This document shows, piece after piece, positions 19,878-28,915 of a stretch of DNA of 64,000 nt. The stretch comes from Croceibacterium salegens (GTDB lineage: Bacteria > Pseudomonadota > Alphaproteobacteria > Sphingomonadales > Sphingomonadaceae), in NCBI RefSeq assembly GCF_009827435.1, contig NZ_WTYM01000059.1, positions 124,001 to 188,000 on the forward strand. The letters run 5' to 3'. The notes below the pieces were generated by a model that made no database searches, had not been told where the DNA came from, and saw nothing but the letters and a program-made list of their open reading frames with translations. Position numbers and translations under genes: made by a program. Positions within the stretch are counted from its first letter, which is position 1, and every line of letters starts with the position of its first letter.

Positions 19878-20750
19878 TTACGCCAGGCCCAGGACCTTCG
19901 CCGCGTTGTCCTTCATGATGCCGGGCATCACTTCCTCGCGGAAGCCGACTTCCTGCGCCGCCTTGATCCACTTGTCCGGGTGGATCAGCGGGAAATCGCT
20001 GCCGAACAGCATCTTATGCTTGAGCTGGGTGTTGGCGTAGGTGATGACCTGCTTGGGGAAGTACTTCGGACTCCAGCCACTGAGGTCGATGAAGACGTTG
20101 TCCTTGTGCAGCGCCATCGACAGGCTCTGGTCGACCCACGGCCAGCTCGGGTGCGCGAGGATGATCTTCATGTCGGGGAAATCGACCGCGACGTCGTCGA
20201 TCAGCATCGGCTCGCCGTACTTCAGCCGCATGCCCCCGCCGCCGCGCATCCCGGTGCCCATGCCCGAGTGTCCGGTGTGGAAGATGACCGGCAGCTTGTA
20301 CTCGTTGATCACCTCGTAGATCGGATAGGCCATCCGGTCCGCCGGATGCGCGTTCTGCGCGATGCCGTGGAACTTGAAGCCCTTGACCCCGTGGTTCTCG
20401 ACCAGGTCGCGCGCCTCGCGGGCACCGTACTTGCCCTTGTGCGGGTCGATGCTGGCGAAGGGGATGCAGATGTCGTCGTTCCTGTTGGCGATCTCGGCGA
20501 CTTCATAGTTGCTGACGCGCTTCGCCCCCATGCCGCTCTCGCAGTCGACCGTGAACATGCAGAAGGCGATCTGCGTCTCGCGATAGAGTTCGATGATCTC
20601 GGGCATCTTCGGCCGCTCGCGCGGGGCCTTGAAATAGGCACTGGCGGCATCGAAGAACTTGCCCATCACCGGGTCTTCCGGGTCGTGGCACGAGACTTCG
20701 GCGTGGACGTGCACGTCGATGGCGCGGATCTTGGAAAGGTCGATGGGCAA
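19878..20750 (-). CDS. Amidohydrolase-2 family protein (ACMSD/LigJ-like superfamily)
   Basis: 290 residues of metal-dependent TIM-barrel hydrolase or decarboxylase. Metal-binding HVHAE is at residues 14-18, KGFKFHG and PVIFHTGHSG supply further histidines, and LFGSDFPLIHP holds the conserved C-terminal Asp. The superfamily includes aromatic decarboxylases and lactone or ring-fission product hydrolases, and context favours an aromatic substrate. The start appears to be TTG at 20750, preceded by AAGGA; no ATG or GTG fits as well. It heads the operon that continues with the SDR, GST and MDR genes. Confidence 0.8.
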   Translation of the reverse strand: MPIDLSKIRAIDVHVHAEVSCHDPEDPVMGKFFDAASAYFKAPRERPKMPEIIELYRETQIAFCMFTVDCESGMGAKRVSNYEVAEIANRNDDICIPFASIDPHKGKYGAREARDLVENHGVKGFKFHGIAQNAHPADRMAYPIYEVINEYKLPVIFHTGHSGMGTGMRGGGGMRLKYGEPMLIDDVAVDFPDMKIILAHPSWPWVDQSLSMALHKDNVFIDLSGWSPKYFPKQVITYANTQLKHKMLFGSDFPLIHPDKWIKAAQEVGFREEVMPGIMKDNAAKVLGLA

Positions 20751-20777
20751 AAGAGATTCCTTGCGTTCCGACAGGCC

Positions 20778-20870
20778 GTCACCCTGAACTAGTTTCAGGG
20801 TCCATCGTGCCTTGCTCGCTACCGCCGAAAGGAAGGCAGAATGGATGCTGAAACAAGTTCAGCATGACGG
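20778..20870. repeat. Intergenic palindromic repeat (GTCACCCTGAACT type)
   Basis: GTCACCCTGAACTAGTTTCAGG on the left is mirrored by GCTGAAACAAGTTCAGCATGAC on the right, around a variable centre. This is another dispersed alphaproteobacterial intergenic element. It separates the ALDH gene from the amidohydrolase operon. Confidence 0.7.
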
Positions 20871-20908
20871 GATGGGGTGAGCCGAAGAGCCCACCCCATA
20901 CCGATTTG

Positions 20909-22423
20909 TTACAGCTTCATCAGTACCGACTTGGTCTCCAGGTAGGCTTCCAGCCCCAGGCGGCCCTGTTCGTGGCCGATGCCGCTCTCCTTGTAGCCGC
21001 CGAACGGCAGCGCCGGGTCGATCATGGCGTGGCAGTTGACCCACACCGTACCGGCCTGGAGGCGGGCAGCGATCTTGTGGGCGGCGCTGACGTCCTTGGT
21101 CCAGACACCCGCGGCGAGGCCGTATTGCGTGTCGTTGGCTTCCTTGACCACCTCGTCGAGGTCCTCGAAGCGCTGCGCCACCACGACCGGGCCGAAGATC
21201 TCCTCGCGAACCACGCTCATCTGCGGGTTCACGTCGGTGAGGATCGTCGGGTTGACGTAGTAGCCGCCGTCGTTGCTGGGGACGTCGCCGCCCATCAGCA
21301 CGCTGGCACCGTCACGCTTGCCGGCTTCGATGTAGCCGAGTACGCGCTCATGCTGTTCCTTCGAGACCAGCGGGCCCATGTGGCCTTCCGGGTCGAGCGA
21401 GGGGCGCGGGGCCCAGAACGGGGCGGTTTCGGCCATGCCTTCGACGACCTTGTCGAACACCGACTTGTGGGCATAGAGCCGCGAACCGGCGACGCAGACC
21501 TGTCCCGAGTTGAAGAAGATCGCGCCGGCCACGCCCGGGGCGGTGCTGGCGACATCGACGTCGGGCATGACCACGACCGGGCTCTTGCCGCCCAGTTCGA
21601 GGGTGACGTGCTTGAGCGTGTCGGTGGCGTTGCGGTTGATCAGCTTGCCGATCTCGGTCGAACCGGTGAAGGCCACCTTGTCGACGCTGGGGCTCTTGAC
21701 CATGCGGTCGCCCACGGTGTGGCCATAGCCGGTGATGATGTTGATCACGCCCGCCGGGACGCCGGCTTCGTGGATCAGGTCGGCGAGACGCAGCGCGGTG
21801 AGGCTGGTCTGCTCGGCCGGCTTGAGTACGCTGGTGCAGCCCGACGCGAGCACCGGGGCGAGCTTGAGGCAGGCCATCAGCAGCGGAAAGTTCCACGGCA
21901 CGATCTGCGCGCAGACGCCGACCGGCTCCTTCAGGGTGTAGCCGAACATCATGCCGCCGGGCATGGCGTAGGGCGCCTGAGTTTCGCCGCCAATCTTGCC
22001 GGCCCAGCCAGCCATGTAGCGGAAGTGCGCGGCAGCGCCGGGCACGTCGACGACCGAGGCCATGCCCTTGGGCTTGCCCACGTCGATGGCTTCGAGCTCC
22101 GCCAGTTCGTCAGCGTGATCTTCGATCAGGTCGGCGATCTTGTGCATGACCTTCTCGCGAGCAACCGGCGGCATGTCGCGCCAGCGGCGGTCGTCGAAGG
22201 CGGTGCGCGCGGCGGCGATGGCCCTGTCCACGTCCTTGTCGGTCGCTTCGACGAAGCTGGAGATGACCTTGCCCGAGGACGGATCCTCGACGTCGATGGT
22301 CGCTCCGCCCGAGCTGTCGACCCATTCGCCGTTGATGTAGAGCTGCGGCTTGCGAGCCAGCGCCTTCTTCACGGCATCGGAATATTCCCGCTGCGTGCGG
22401 TCGATGGTGGTCACTTCGTTCAT
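20909..22423 (-). CDS. NAD-dependent aldehyde dehydrogenase (phenylacetaldehyde/betaine-aldehyde type)
   Basis: 504 residues. Catalytic Glu276 (TLELGGKSP) and Cys310 (FFNSGQVCVAGS) are present, with VPWNFPL supplying the oxyanion Asn and GEVFGP-like REEIFGPV near the C-terminus. Such enzymes oxidise aryl or alkyl aldehydes to acids. The PQQ alcohol dehydrogenase gene immediately upstream (88 bases) would supply an aldehyde, suggesting the two act in sequence on the same side chain. The gene starts at ATG 22423 with GAGAGGA before it. Confidence 0.87.
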   Translation of the reverse strand: MNEVTTIDRTQREYSDAVKKALARKPQLYINGEWVDSSGGATIDVEDPSSGKVISSFVEATDKDVDRAIAAARTAFDDRRWRDMPPVAREKVMHKIADLIEDHADELAELEAIDVGKPKGMASVVDVPGAAAHFRYMAGWAGKIGGETQAPYAMPGGMMFGYTLKEPVGVCAQIVPWNFPLLMACLKLAPVLASGCTSVLKPAEQTSLTALRLADLIHEAGVPAGVINIITGYGHTVGDRMVKSPSVDKVAFTGSTEIGKLINRNATDTLKHVTLELGGKSPVVVMPDVDVASTAPGVAGAIFFNSGQVCVAGSRLYAHKSVFDKVVEGMAETAPFWAPRPSLDPEGHMGPLVSKEQHERVLGYIEAGKRDGASVLMGGDVPSNDGGYYVNPTILTDVNPQMSVVREEIFGPVVVAQRFEDLDEVVKEANDTQYGLAAGVWTKDVSAAHKIAARLQAGTVWVNCHAMIDPALPFGGYKESGIGHEQGRLGLEAYLETKSVLMKL

Positions 22424-22510
22424 GACTGGATGTCCTCTCGTGTAATTCGAATCCGGTTTGAGCCGATTCCTAGCAAGATTGGTGCTTTTTGACTACGCCA
22501 ACGGGCCTTC

Positions 22511-24652
22511 TCAGGAGCTCCCGCCGCCCTTCTTTTCGAGCGCCTTGTCCTCGTTGGATCGCTTGATCACGTACTGCCGGACGGCCTCGGCATCGTCGGC
22601 CGAAAGCGCGGCCTTGAACGAGACCATGCCGTTGTCGTGCAGCGCGCCGTCGATGACGATCGCCTTGACCGCGTCGGGGCTGTTGAGCGTCGCCGAATAG
22701 CGCAGGTCGGGGTTGAGCGCCCCGGCGACGGCGGCATCCCCGTGGCAGACGCTGCAATAGCGTCCGTATACGTCGGCCCCGTGAGCGATCTGCGCCTCGG
22801 TTCCGGTCACCGGCGGCGGATCGAGCACGCGCTTGGGGAACTTCGGCGCGTCAGGCAGCTTGGCAGTGCCGCCGATCTTGAAGACCAGCAGGCGGCTGAT
22901 GTTGCGCGGCGGTCCGCTGACAGAGCTGAGAATGCCCGGGGCGATATCCCACACGCCGCCCCAGCCGGCCAGAACGGCGACGTACTGTTCACCGTCGATG
23001 GCATAGGTCATAGGCGCGGCGATGACGCCGGACTGGGTCGGGAACGACCACAGCTTCTTGCCGTCGGCCGCGCTGTAGGCGTTGAATTCCTCCGTGGCGG
23101 TGCCCTGGAAGACGAGGCCGCCAGCGGTCGCCAGCGTGCCGCCGTTCCACGGGCCCTTGTAGGGCACGCGCCAGGCCTCCTTCTGCGCCACCGGGTCCCA
23201 CGCGACGAGCGCGCCAGTGGTCCCGGCCATCGCGCCCGCGCGGACGTTTTCGTCGGCCGGCATCGCCGTTGCCGCGCTATCGATGGCGGTCTGGAAGCCG
23301 ATGTCGCTCGGCTTGAAGTCCTTCTTCGCCACGAAGGGGAACCCGGCGAAGTTGGCGGGGATGTACACGAGGCCGGTCGCGGGGCTGAAGCTCATCGCCT
23401 GCCAGCTGTGCGAGCCGCCTGCGCCGGGAACGTTGACCCAGGGCTTGCCCGTCTGCTCGTAGCGGGCCTCAGGGTTGATTGCAGGCCGTCCGGTAGCTGG
23501 ATCGATGCCGGTCGACCAGTTCATGTCGGTCCACGCCTTGGCGTCGATGAACTTGCCGGTCGCGGCGTCGAACATGTAGAAATAGCCGTTCTTCGGCGCG
23601 TGCAGGACGACGTGCTTCTGCTCTCCGCCTATGGTCAAGTCTGCAAGCGTGATCTGGGCGTTGGAATCGTAGTCCCAGCGGTCCTCCGGGGTTTCCTGGA
23701 AGTGCCACTTGTAAGCGCCGGTATCGGCGTCCACCGCGACGATCGAGCTGGTGTAGAGGTTGCCCTCGGCTGCTTCCCCGCTGCCGAGGCGGCCGTTGGC
23801 GCCGGGGTTCCACGGCTCGGCGTTGCCGGTGCCGACCAGCACCTGGTTGTTGACCGGATCGTAGGTGATCGAATCCCACACGGTGCCGCCGCCGCCGAGC
23901 TCCCACCAGTTGCCCTTCCATGTGTCGGCGGCGGTCTTCATGGCGTCGTTTTCGAAACCGTCGGCCGGGTTGCCGGGCACGGTGTGGAAGCGCCATGCCT
24001 CCTCGCCGGTCTTCCAGTCGTAGGCGGCGAGGAAGCCGCGCGCCTTGTATTCGGCGCCGCCGCTGCCGATGAAGACCTTGCCGTGCGCGACGCGCGGTGC
24101 GCCGGTGATGGTGTAGTTGTCCTTGTCGGGCACGACCTGCTTGCGCCACGCGACGCTGCCGTCGGACTGGTTGAGCGCGACGAGGTCGCCGTCGAGCGTG
24201 GCGACGTAGACCTTGTCGCCGTAGAGCGCGACGCCGCGGTTGACCGCGTCGCAGCAGGCGACAGCCAACGTGGACCGTGGAACTTCGGGGTCGTAGGTCC
24301 ACTTCACCGTGCCGGTCTTCGCGTCGAAGGCCATGACCTTGGACCATGCGGTAGTGATGTAGAGCACGCCGTCGTGCATCAGCGGCGTGGCTTCCTGCCC
24401 GCGCGCGGTGTCGAGGTCGGCAAACCAGGCGAGGCCGAGCTGGCCGACGTTGTCGCCGCTGATTTGGGTCAGCGGGCTGAAGCGCTGCTCGCCGTAGTCG
24501 CGACCGTAGGTCAGCCACTCGTTGCCGTCGGCGGCCGCGATCATGGCGTCGGTGACGCCTTCGGTCGGGGCGTCGGATGCCTCGGGCGCGTTGTTGCAGG
24601 CGGCCAGCACCATCGACAGCGCCGCGGCGGCGGCGAGGCTCCAGTTCTTCAT
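22511..24652 (-). CDS. PQQ-dependent alcohol dehydrogenase with C-terminal cytochrome c domain (type II quinohemoprotein)
   Basis: 713 residues. A lipoprotein-like signal (LSMVLAACNN) is followed by an eight-bladed beta-propeller PQQ domain and a cytochrome c domain. Visible features are the vicinal Cys133-Cys134 pair that contacts PQQ, repeated tryptophan-docking motifs such as GDGTVKWTYD-like GTVKWTYDP, catalytic Asp327 in RWDYDSN and heme-binding CSVCH at 633-637. It oxidises alcohols in the periplasm and passes electrons from PQQ to heme. Asp329, two residues after the catalytic Asp, is the residue associated with lanthanide use in XoxF/PedH-type enzymes. It follows two GST genes by 25 bases and is probably co-transcribed with them. 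Start ATG 24652 has GGGAGAG upstream. Confidence 0.88.
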   Translation of the reverse strand: MKNWSLAAAAALSMVLAACNNAPEASDAPTEGVTDAMIAAADGNEWLTYGRDYGEQRFSPLTQISGDNVGQLGLAWFADLDTARGQEATPLMHDGVLYITTAWSKVMAFDAKTGTVKWTYDPEVPRSTLAVACCDAVNRGVALYGDKVYVATLDGDLVALNQSDGSVAWRKQVVPDKDNYTITGAPRVAHGKVFIGSGGAEYKARGFLAAYDWKTGEEAWRFHTVPGNPADGFENDAMKTAADTWKGNWWELGGGGTVWDSITYDPVNNQVLVGTGNAEPWNPGANGRLGSGEAAEGNLYTSSIVAVDADTGAYKWHFQETPEDRWDYDSNAQITLADLTIGGEQKHVVLHAPKNGYFYMFDAATGKFIDAKAWTDMNWSTGIDPATGRPAINPEARYEQTGKPWVNVPGAGGSHSWQAMSFSPATGLVYIPANFAGFPFVAKKDFKPSDIGFQTAIDSAATAMPADENVRAGAMAGTTGALVAWDPVAQKEAWRVPYKGPWNGGTLATAGGLVFQGTATEEFNAYSAADGKKLWSFPTQSGVIAAPMTYAIDGEQYVAVLAGWGGVWDIAPGILSSVSGPPRNISRLLVFKIGGTAKLPDAPKFPKRVLDPPPVTGTEAQIAHGADVYGRYCSVCHGDAAVAGALNPDLRYSATLNSPDAVKAIVIDGALHDNGMVSFKAALSADDAEAVRQYVIKRSNEDKALEKKGGGSS

Positions 24653-24677
24653 CGCTCTTACTCTCCCAAGGGGCCGT

Positions 24678-25466
24678 TCAGCCCCAGCGATTGATTTCGG
24701 GTCCCGGCGCGAACGCGCGCTCGGGGTGATCGGTGGTAGCGCGGGCCAGCGCGGCTTGCACGCTCGGACGCGCCTCGACACGGTCCATCCACGCGCTGCA
24801 TCGGCCCTTGCCGGCAAAGGCGTCGGCCTCGAGCGAGCGCATCGGGCGCAGCCAGGCGAAGGTTTCGAGGTCGGCGATGGAGAAATCGCCCATCAGCCAC
24901 GCGCGCCCGTCGGCCAGCTGGTTCTCGACCCGCTCGGCGAACTGCGCGACCTTGGCCTTGCTGTCGGCGACCTTGGCGGCATCGACGCGGTCGTCGCGCA
25001 GGTCCTGCCAGCGTGCGCGGAGGTCCTCGCTGGCGATGGAGGCGAGCAGGGTATCGAAAGTCCCGGCGTCGAGTTCGGCCAACCGACGCTGCGAAGTCGC
25101 GAAAATCCCGAGATAGGCGACGGCAGGCGAGAGCCGCTCGGTCGCCTGGCGGCACCACATAAGCATCTGCCAACGCTTGTAAGGATCGTTCGGCTGGAGC
25201 CCGCAACCGCCCGCGGCCTCGTCGAAGTACTGGGCGAGAAACACCGCTTCGCTCATCGCTTCGCCATTGGCAACGAGCACGGGACCTTCGCCTTCGACCG
25301 CGAAGTCCATGGCGACGCTGTCGGTGCTGCCGGAAATCGTGTGACGTTCCCCGGCAAGCAGGTCGATCGGGCGGCACTCGATATCGAGACCGCTTTCTGC
25401 CAGCGCCGCGAGCACCGACAGCGACGGCCCGTTGGGCTCGCCATGGTAGAGCACTGCGCCGCTCAT
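24678..25466 (-). CDS. Glutathione S-transferase family protein
   Basis: 262 residues. The N-terminal domain starts VLYHGEPNGPSLSVL, parallel to the neighbouring GST, with a serine in the place of the LigF catalytic residue. A loop insertion (GSTDSVAMDFAVEGEG) replaces the usual linker before PVLVANGEAMSEAVFLAQYF, the glutathione-binding strand. The C-terminal domain is helical with MGDFSIADLETFAWLRP. Its ATG overlaps the stop of the preceding GST by one base (TGATG), indicating translational coupling and possibly a heterodimer. The substrate is unknown; association with aromatic ether cleavage is inferred from the neighbours. Confidence 0.78.
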   Translation of the reverse strand: MSGAVLYHGEPNGPSLSVLAALAESGLDIECRPIDLLAGERHTISGSTDSVAMDFAVEGEGPVLVANGEAMSEAVFLAQYFDEAAGGCGLQPNDPYKRWQMLMWCRQATERLSPAVAYLGIFATSQRRLAELDAGTFDTLLASIASEDLRARWQDLRDDRVDAAKVADSKAKVAQFAERVENQLADGRAWLMGDFSIADLETFAWLRPMRSLEADAFAGKGRCSAWMDRVEARPSVQAALARATTDHPERAFAPGPEINRWG

Positions 25467-26245
25467 CAGACGAAATCCCCCATGATCGCGTTGAAGCGGT
25501 CGGTGAAGCGGCCGCTGCCCATCGCCCAGGTCTCCTGTACCGCCGGGCGGCGATAGACCGTCTTGAGCCAGCGCCAGATGTTCGGCGTCAGCTCGGGGCT
25601 GCACAGGTCGGCGTTGCCCACGGGGAGCATGTAGGTCGAATTGAAGATGTTGATGTCGGCCAGCGAATACTGGTTGCTGGCGACGTATTCGCGCTTGCCG
25701 AGCTCCTCTTCGAGCAGCGCCACGCCCTTGGCGATGCGGCGGCTGCTTTCGGCCAGCTCGCTTTCGCTGAACTCGGCAAACATCGCCTTGCGCCAGGCGG
25801 CGCGGCGTTCGGGCAGCGGAATGCGCGCAATCATCGCCTCGCGCTCTTCCTCCGACTTGTGGGCCAGCGAGGGGCCGACGAACGTGCACCAGCCGATCAT
25901 CGAGAAGCTCGGGCCGAGCCACTGGTCCATGAACTTCATCCACCAGCGCACCCGCCAGCGGTCCTGCGGGTCGGCCGGCATCAGAGAGGGTCCGTCGAAC
26001 GCCTCGTCGACATATTCCATGATCGCGGTGCTCTCGGTCAGCACCCGCTCGCCCCAAGGCCCGCTATGCGTCATCGCCGGGATCGTGCCCTGCGGATTGA
26101 CCGCGAGGTATTCCGGCTGGTGCTGGTCGAACTTCAGCATGTCAATGTAGTGGCTGTCGAACGCGACACCCTTTTCGGCGAGCGCCAGCATCGGCTTGCC
26201 CGAGTTCGCGTTGGGCTCCCAGTGATAGAGCGTGACGTCAGCCAT
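25466..26245 (-). CDS. LigF-like glutathione S-transferase
   Basis: 259 residues. The start TLYHWEPNANSGKPM places Ser15 where LigF has its catalytic serine, followed by LKFDQHQPEYLAVNPQGTIPAM and TESTAIMEYVDEAFDG, the glutathione site. The C-terminal domain contains a long tryptophan-rich helix (RVRWWMKFMDQWLGPSFSMIGW) that resembles the LigF substrate side. First gene of a GST-GST-PQQ dehydrogenase operon. A 19-bp palindrome lies 37 bases upstream. Beta-etherase-like activity is a reasonable hypothesis, not proven. Confidence 0.78.
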   Translation of the reverse strand: MADVTLYHWEPNANSGKPMLALAEKGVAFDSHYIDMLKFDQHQPEYLAVNPQGTIPAMTHSGPWGERVLTESTAIMEYVDEAFDGPSLMPADPQDRWRVRWWMKFMDQWLGPSFSMIGWCTFVGPSLAHKSEEEREAMIARIPLPERRAAWRKAMFAEFSESELAESSRRIAKGVALLEEELGKREYVASNQYSLADINIFNSTYMLPVGNADLCSPELTPNIWRWLKTVYRRPAVQETWAMGSGRFTDRFNAIMGDFV

Positions 26246-26281
26246 GTCCTCTCCGCGCGGCCCGATTAGTCACGGCCGTTA

Positions 26282-26300
26282 TTGTAAGTATCGCTTACAA
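26282..26300. promoter_or_regulatory. 19-bp palindromic operator upstream of the GST operon
   Basis: TTGTAAGTATCGCTTACAA, with 7-bp arms around 5 bases, 37 bases before the GST start and about 190 bases before the divergent MetE-like gene. It has the same length and layout as the sites at 11629 and 45845. Confidence 0.65.
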
Positions 26301-26382
26301 AAGGGACGCGAGTCCGGTCAAGCGTTGCTGCGATCGCGAAGAGTGCTTGCCAGAGTGTGCGCGAATGCCCTATTTGTGCGGT

Positions 26383-26464
26383 GTCAGCAGAGCGCGAGCC
26401 CGCGCCACGACTCTGGCCCAACCGTCAGCCGAGCGCGAGCCCGCGCCATGACTCTGGCCTAACT
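26383..26464. repeat. Tandem duplication of a 41-bp unit
   Basis: Two adjacent 41-base copies (26383-26423 and 26424-26464), beginning GTCAGC and containing AGCGCGAGCCCGCGCCA and GACTCTGGCC, differ at about four positions. They lie in the leader or promoter region of the MetE-like gene, ending 26 bases before its ATG. A further ACTCTGGTCT in the next 20 bases looks like a partial third unit. Confidence 0.85.
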
Positions 26465-26490
26465 TGAAACTCTGGTCTGACAGGACACCC

Positions 26491-27612
26491 ATGAGCACAA
26501 AGCTGCCTTCGCGCGCCGACCACGTTGGCTCGTTCCTTCGCCCCAAGTCCGTCCTCGAGGCGCGCCAGCACCGCGCGGCGGAAAACATTTCCTATGAAGA
26601 GCTTCGCGAAATCGAGGACGAAGCCATCGCCGAGCTTGCCAAATGGCAGGAATCGCTGGGCCTCAAGGCGATCACCGACGGCGAGTACCGCCGCCTGTTC
26701 TTCCACACCGACTTCCTGCTGCAACTCTCCGGCGTCGAAGAGACCGGCGGGATCAAGAAGGCGTTCAAGAACGACAAGGGCGTCGACGTCCACTTCGCCC
26801 CGCCGAAAATGATCATCACCGGCAAGGTCGAGCACGTGAAACCGATCCAGCGCCGCGATTACGAGTTCCTCGCCGCGCATGTGACGGAGACGCCGAAGGT
26901 GGCGATCCCGAGCCCGACCATGCTGCACTTCCGCGCCGGCCGGGCAGGCATTCCCGAGGACGTCTATCCCGAGATGCAGATGTTCTACGATGACGTTGCC
27001 GCAGCCTACCGCGACGAGATCGCCGACCTCGCCGATGCCGGCTGCCGCTACATCCAGTTCGACGATACCAACCTCGCCTACCTGTGCGACACCGGCCACC
27101 GCGCCGATGCCCAGAACCGCGGGATGGACCCGGACAGCATCACCCACAACTACGCCAAGCTGATCAACGCCAGCTTCGCCGATGCGCCGGCCGACATGAT
27201 CAAGGCCATGCACCTTTGCCGCGGCAACTTCCGGTCGAGCTGGGCGGCCGAGGGCGGTTACGATCCGGTCGCCGAAGTCATGTTCAACGAATGCGACATC
27301 GACGCCTTCTTCCTCGAATACGACGATGCCCGTTCGGGGGACTTTGCCCCGTTGCGCTTCCTGCCCAAGGGCAAGACCGTGGTGCTCGGCCTCGTTTCGA
27401 CCAAGCTCGGCGACCTCGAAACGCGCGACGACATCCTGCGGCGCATCGATGAGGCGGCCAAGTACGCCGACATCGACCAGCTCGCGCTGAGCCCGCAGTG
27501 CGGCTTTGCTAGCACCGTGCACGGCAACGACATCACCACCGAACAGCAGGCCGACAAGATCCGGCTGTGCGTGGAAGTTGCCGACGAAGTCTGGAGCCAC
27601 GTCACCGCCTGA
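26491..27612 (+). CDS. Core MetE-like (cobalamin-independent methionine synthase C-terminal domain) methyltransferase
   Basis: 373 residues, corresponding to the catalytic C-terminal barrel of MetE without its N-terminal barrel. The zinc ligands of the family are visible: His241 and Cys243 in KAMHLCRGN, Glu276 in FFLEYDD and Cys337 in LSPQCGFAS. Members move a methyl group to a thiol; single-domain forms act with various methyl donors. Its co-location with ligM, which makes 5-methyl-THF, raises the idea that it helps dispose of methyl groups. The start ATG 26491 is nine codons inside the longest frame and encodes the conserved MSTKLPSRADHVGSFLRP. Confidence 0.82.
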   Translation: MSTKLPSRADHVGSFLRPKSVLEARQHRAAENISYEELREIEDEAIAELAKWQESLGLKAITDGEYRRLFFHTDFLLQLSGVEETGGIKKAFKNDKGVDVHFAPPKMIITGKVEHVKPIQRRDYEFLAAHVTETPKVAIPSPTMLHFRAGRAGIPEDVYPEMQMFYDDVAAAYRDEIADLADAGCRYIQFDDTNLAYLCDTGHRADAQNRGMDPDSITHNYAKLINASFADAPADMIKAMHLCRGNFRSSWAAEGGYDPVAEVMFNECDIDAFFLEYDDARSGDFAPLRFLPKGKTVVLGLVSTKLGDLETRDDILRRIDEAAKYADIDQLALSPQCGFASTVHGNDITTEQQADKIRLCVEVADEVWSHVTA

Positions 27613-27689
27613 CAAGCATGATCGCCGCGGGGGCAATTCGATTGCGCCCGCGGCGAATTGCCTGCACATGCCCCGCGAGGGGAGTGCCG

Positions 27690-28871
27690 ATGACGAACAA
27701 GCGGATCGAACTGGTAGACGCACTGCGCGGTTTCGCGCTGCTCGGGCTGTTCCTGGTCCATTGCGTCGAACGGTTCGAGGTCATCTGGATCGATCCGCAG
27801 CCCGACGCCTGGTTCGACGGCGTGTTCGCGCTGTTCGGCAGCAAGGCCTTCGCCATCTTCGCGCTGCTATTCGGTTTCTCGTTTGCCACCATCATGGGCA
27901 ACGAGCGGGCACGCGGCGGCGACTTTACGATGCGCTTCACCTGGCGGCTGGTATTGCTCTTCGCCTTCGGCACGTTTCACGCGATCTTCTACCGCGGCGA
28001 CATCCTGCAGGTGCTGGCGGTGATCGGCCTGCTTCTGATCCCGTTCGACCGGGTGAAATCCGACCGCGTGCTGCTCGCGATTGCCGCACTGGCTTTCCTG
28101 CAGTTGCCTCAGCTTGTCCGGCTATGGGCCGCCGGCCAGGGCCAGTCCTGGGCAACCGCGGACCCGCTCTATTTCACCTGGGGAAGCCTGCCGACACTGG
28201 TCAACGGCACGTGGCTGCAGGTCGCCGCGGACAATCTTGGCCCCGGGACCGTCGGCAAATGGTCCTATTACCTCGAGACGGGGCGAGTGATGGAGATCGT
28301 CGGCCTGTTCCTTGTCGGGATGGTTGCGCAAAGGCGCAGCTGGTTTGCCGTTTCTTCCTTCCGCTGGAAAGGCTGGCTAACGCTGCTGGTCGTCGCAGCG
28401 GTCCTTTGGGCCTTGGCGACATGGTTCCTTCCCGCCGCCCTGACCGCAATGGCCGGCCAGCCCGCGCAAGCGCAGGCCCGCGAGTGGCTGGCGTCACAGT
28501 GGACGTCACTCTTCGCCATGGCCTTCCAGGTCGCGCTGTTCGTGCAGCTGTGGCACACCGCCTTGCGCGGAGTACTGTCGGTGTTCGCGGCCCCGGGGCG
28601 GATGACGCTGACGCTGTACATCGGGCAGTCGCTCGTCGCGGTGCCGCTGCTCTACGGCTACGGTCTCGGCTTGTGGGACGATATTTCGCACGCGCAGGCC
28701 GTGTTGATCGGGCTGGTTGCCTTTGCGGCCCAGGCCGCGCTGGCCGCCTGGTGGTTCCGCCACTACCGCTACGGCCCGCTCGAATGGCTCTGGCGCGCGG
28801 CGACCCGGACCACGTTCGACGTGCCGTTCCGGGGTGGCGCGCAGATGAACGGGGAACCCACGGCCCGTTAA
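27690..28871 (+). CDS. DUF418/YeiB-family multi-pass membrane protein
   Basis: 393 residues with about eight to ten hydrophobic segments. The N-terminal RIELVDALRGFALLGLFLVH signature and the C-terminal GRMTLTLYIGQS...GPLEWLWRAAT are typical of DUF418 proteins, which are distantly related to acyltransferase-3 membrane proteins; their role is unknown. ATG 27690 has a GGGGAG ribosome binding site, whereas the frame upstream overlaps the MetE-like gene. The next gene (PilZ) starts 44 bases downstream. Confidence 0.85.
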   Translation: MTNKRIELVDALRGFALLGLFLVHCVERFEVIWIDPQPDAWFDGVFALFGSKAFAIFALLFGFSFATIMGNERARGGDFTMRFTWRLVLLFAFGTFHAIFYRGDILQVLAVIGLLLIPFDRVKSDRVLLAIAALAFLQLPQLVRLWAAGQGQSWATADPLYFTWGSLPTLVNGTWLQVAADNLGPGTVGKWSYYLETGRVMEIVGLFLVGMVAQRRSWFAVSSFRWKGWLTLLVVAAVLWALATWFLPAALTAMAGQPAQAQAREWLASQWTSLFAMAFQVALFVQLWHTALRGVLSVFAAPGRMTLTLYIGQSLVAVPLLYGYGLGLWDDISHAQAVLIGLVAFAAQAALAAWWFRHYRYGPLEWLWRAATRTTFDVPFRGGAQMNGEPTAR

Positions 28872-28915
28872 CCAGGTTTGGGTATGCTGACGGCCTGATA
28901 GCTGCGGAGTGCCCG

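Noticed and set aside
26383-26464. CRISPR array
   Set aside because: Two adjacent 41-bp copies without spacers are a tandem duplication, not an array.
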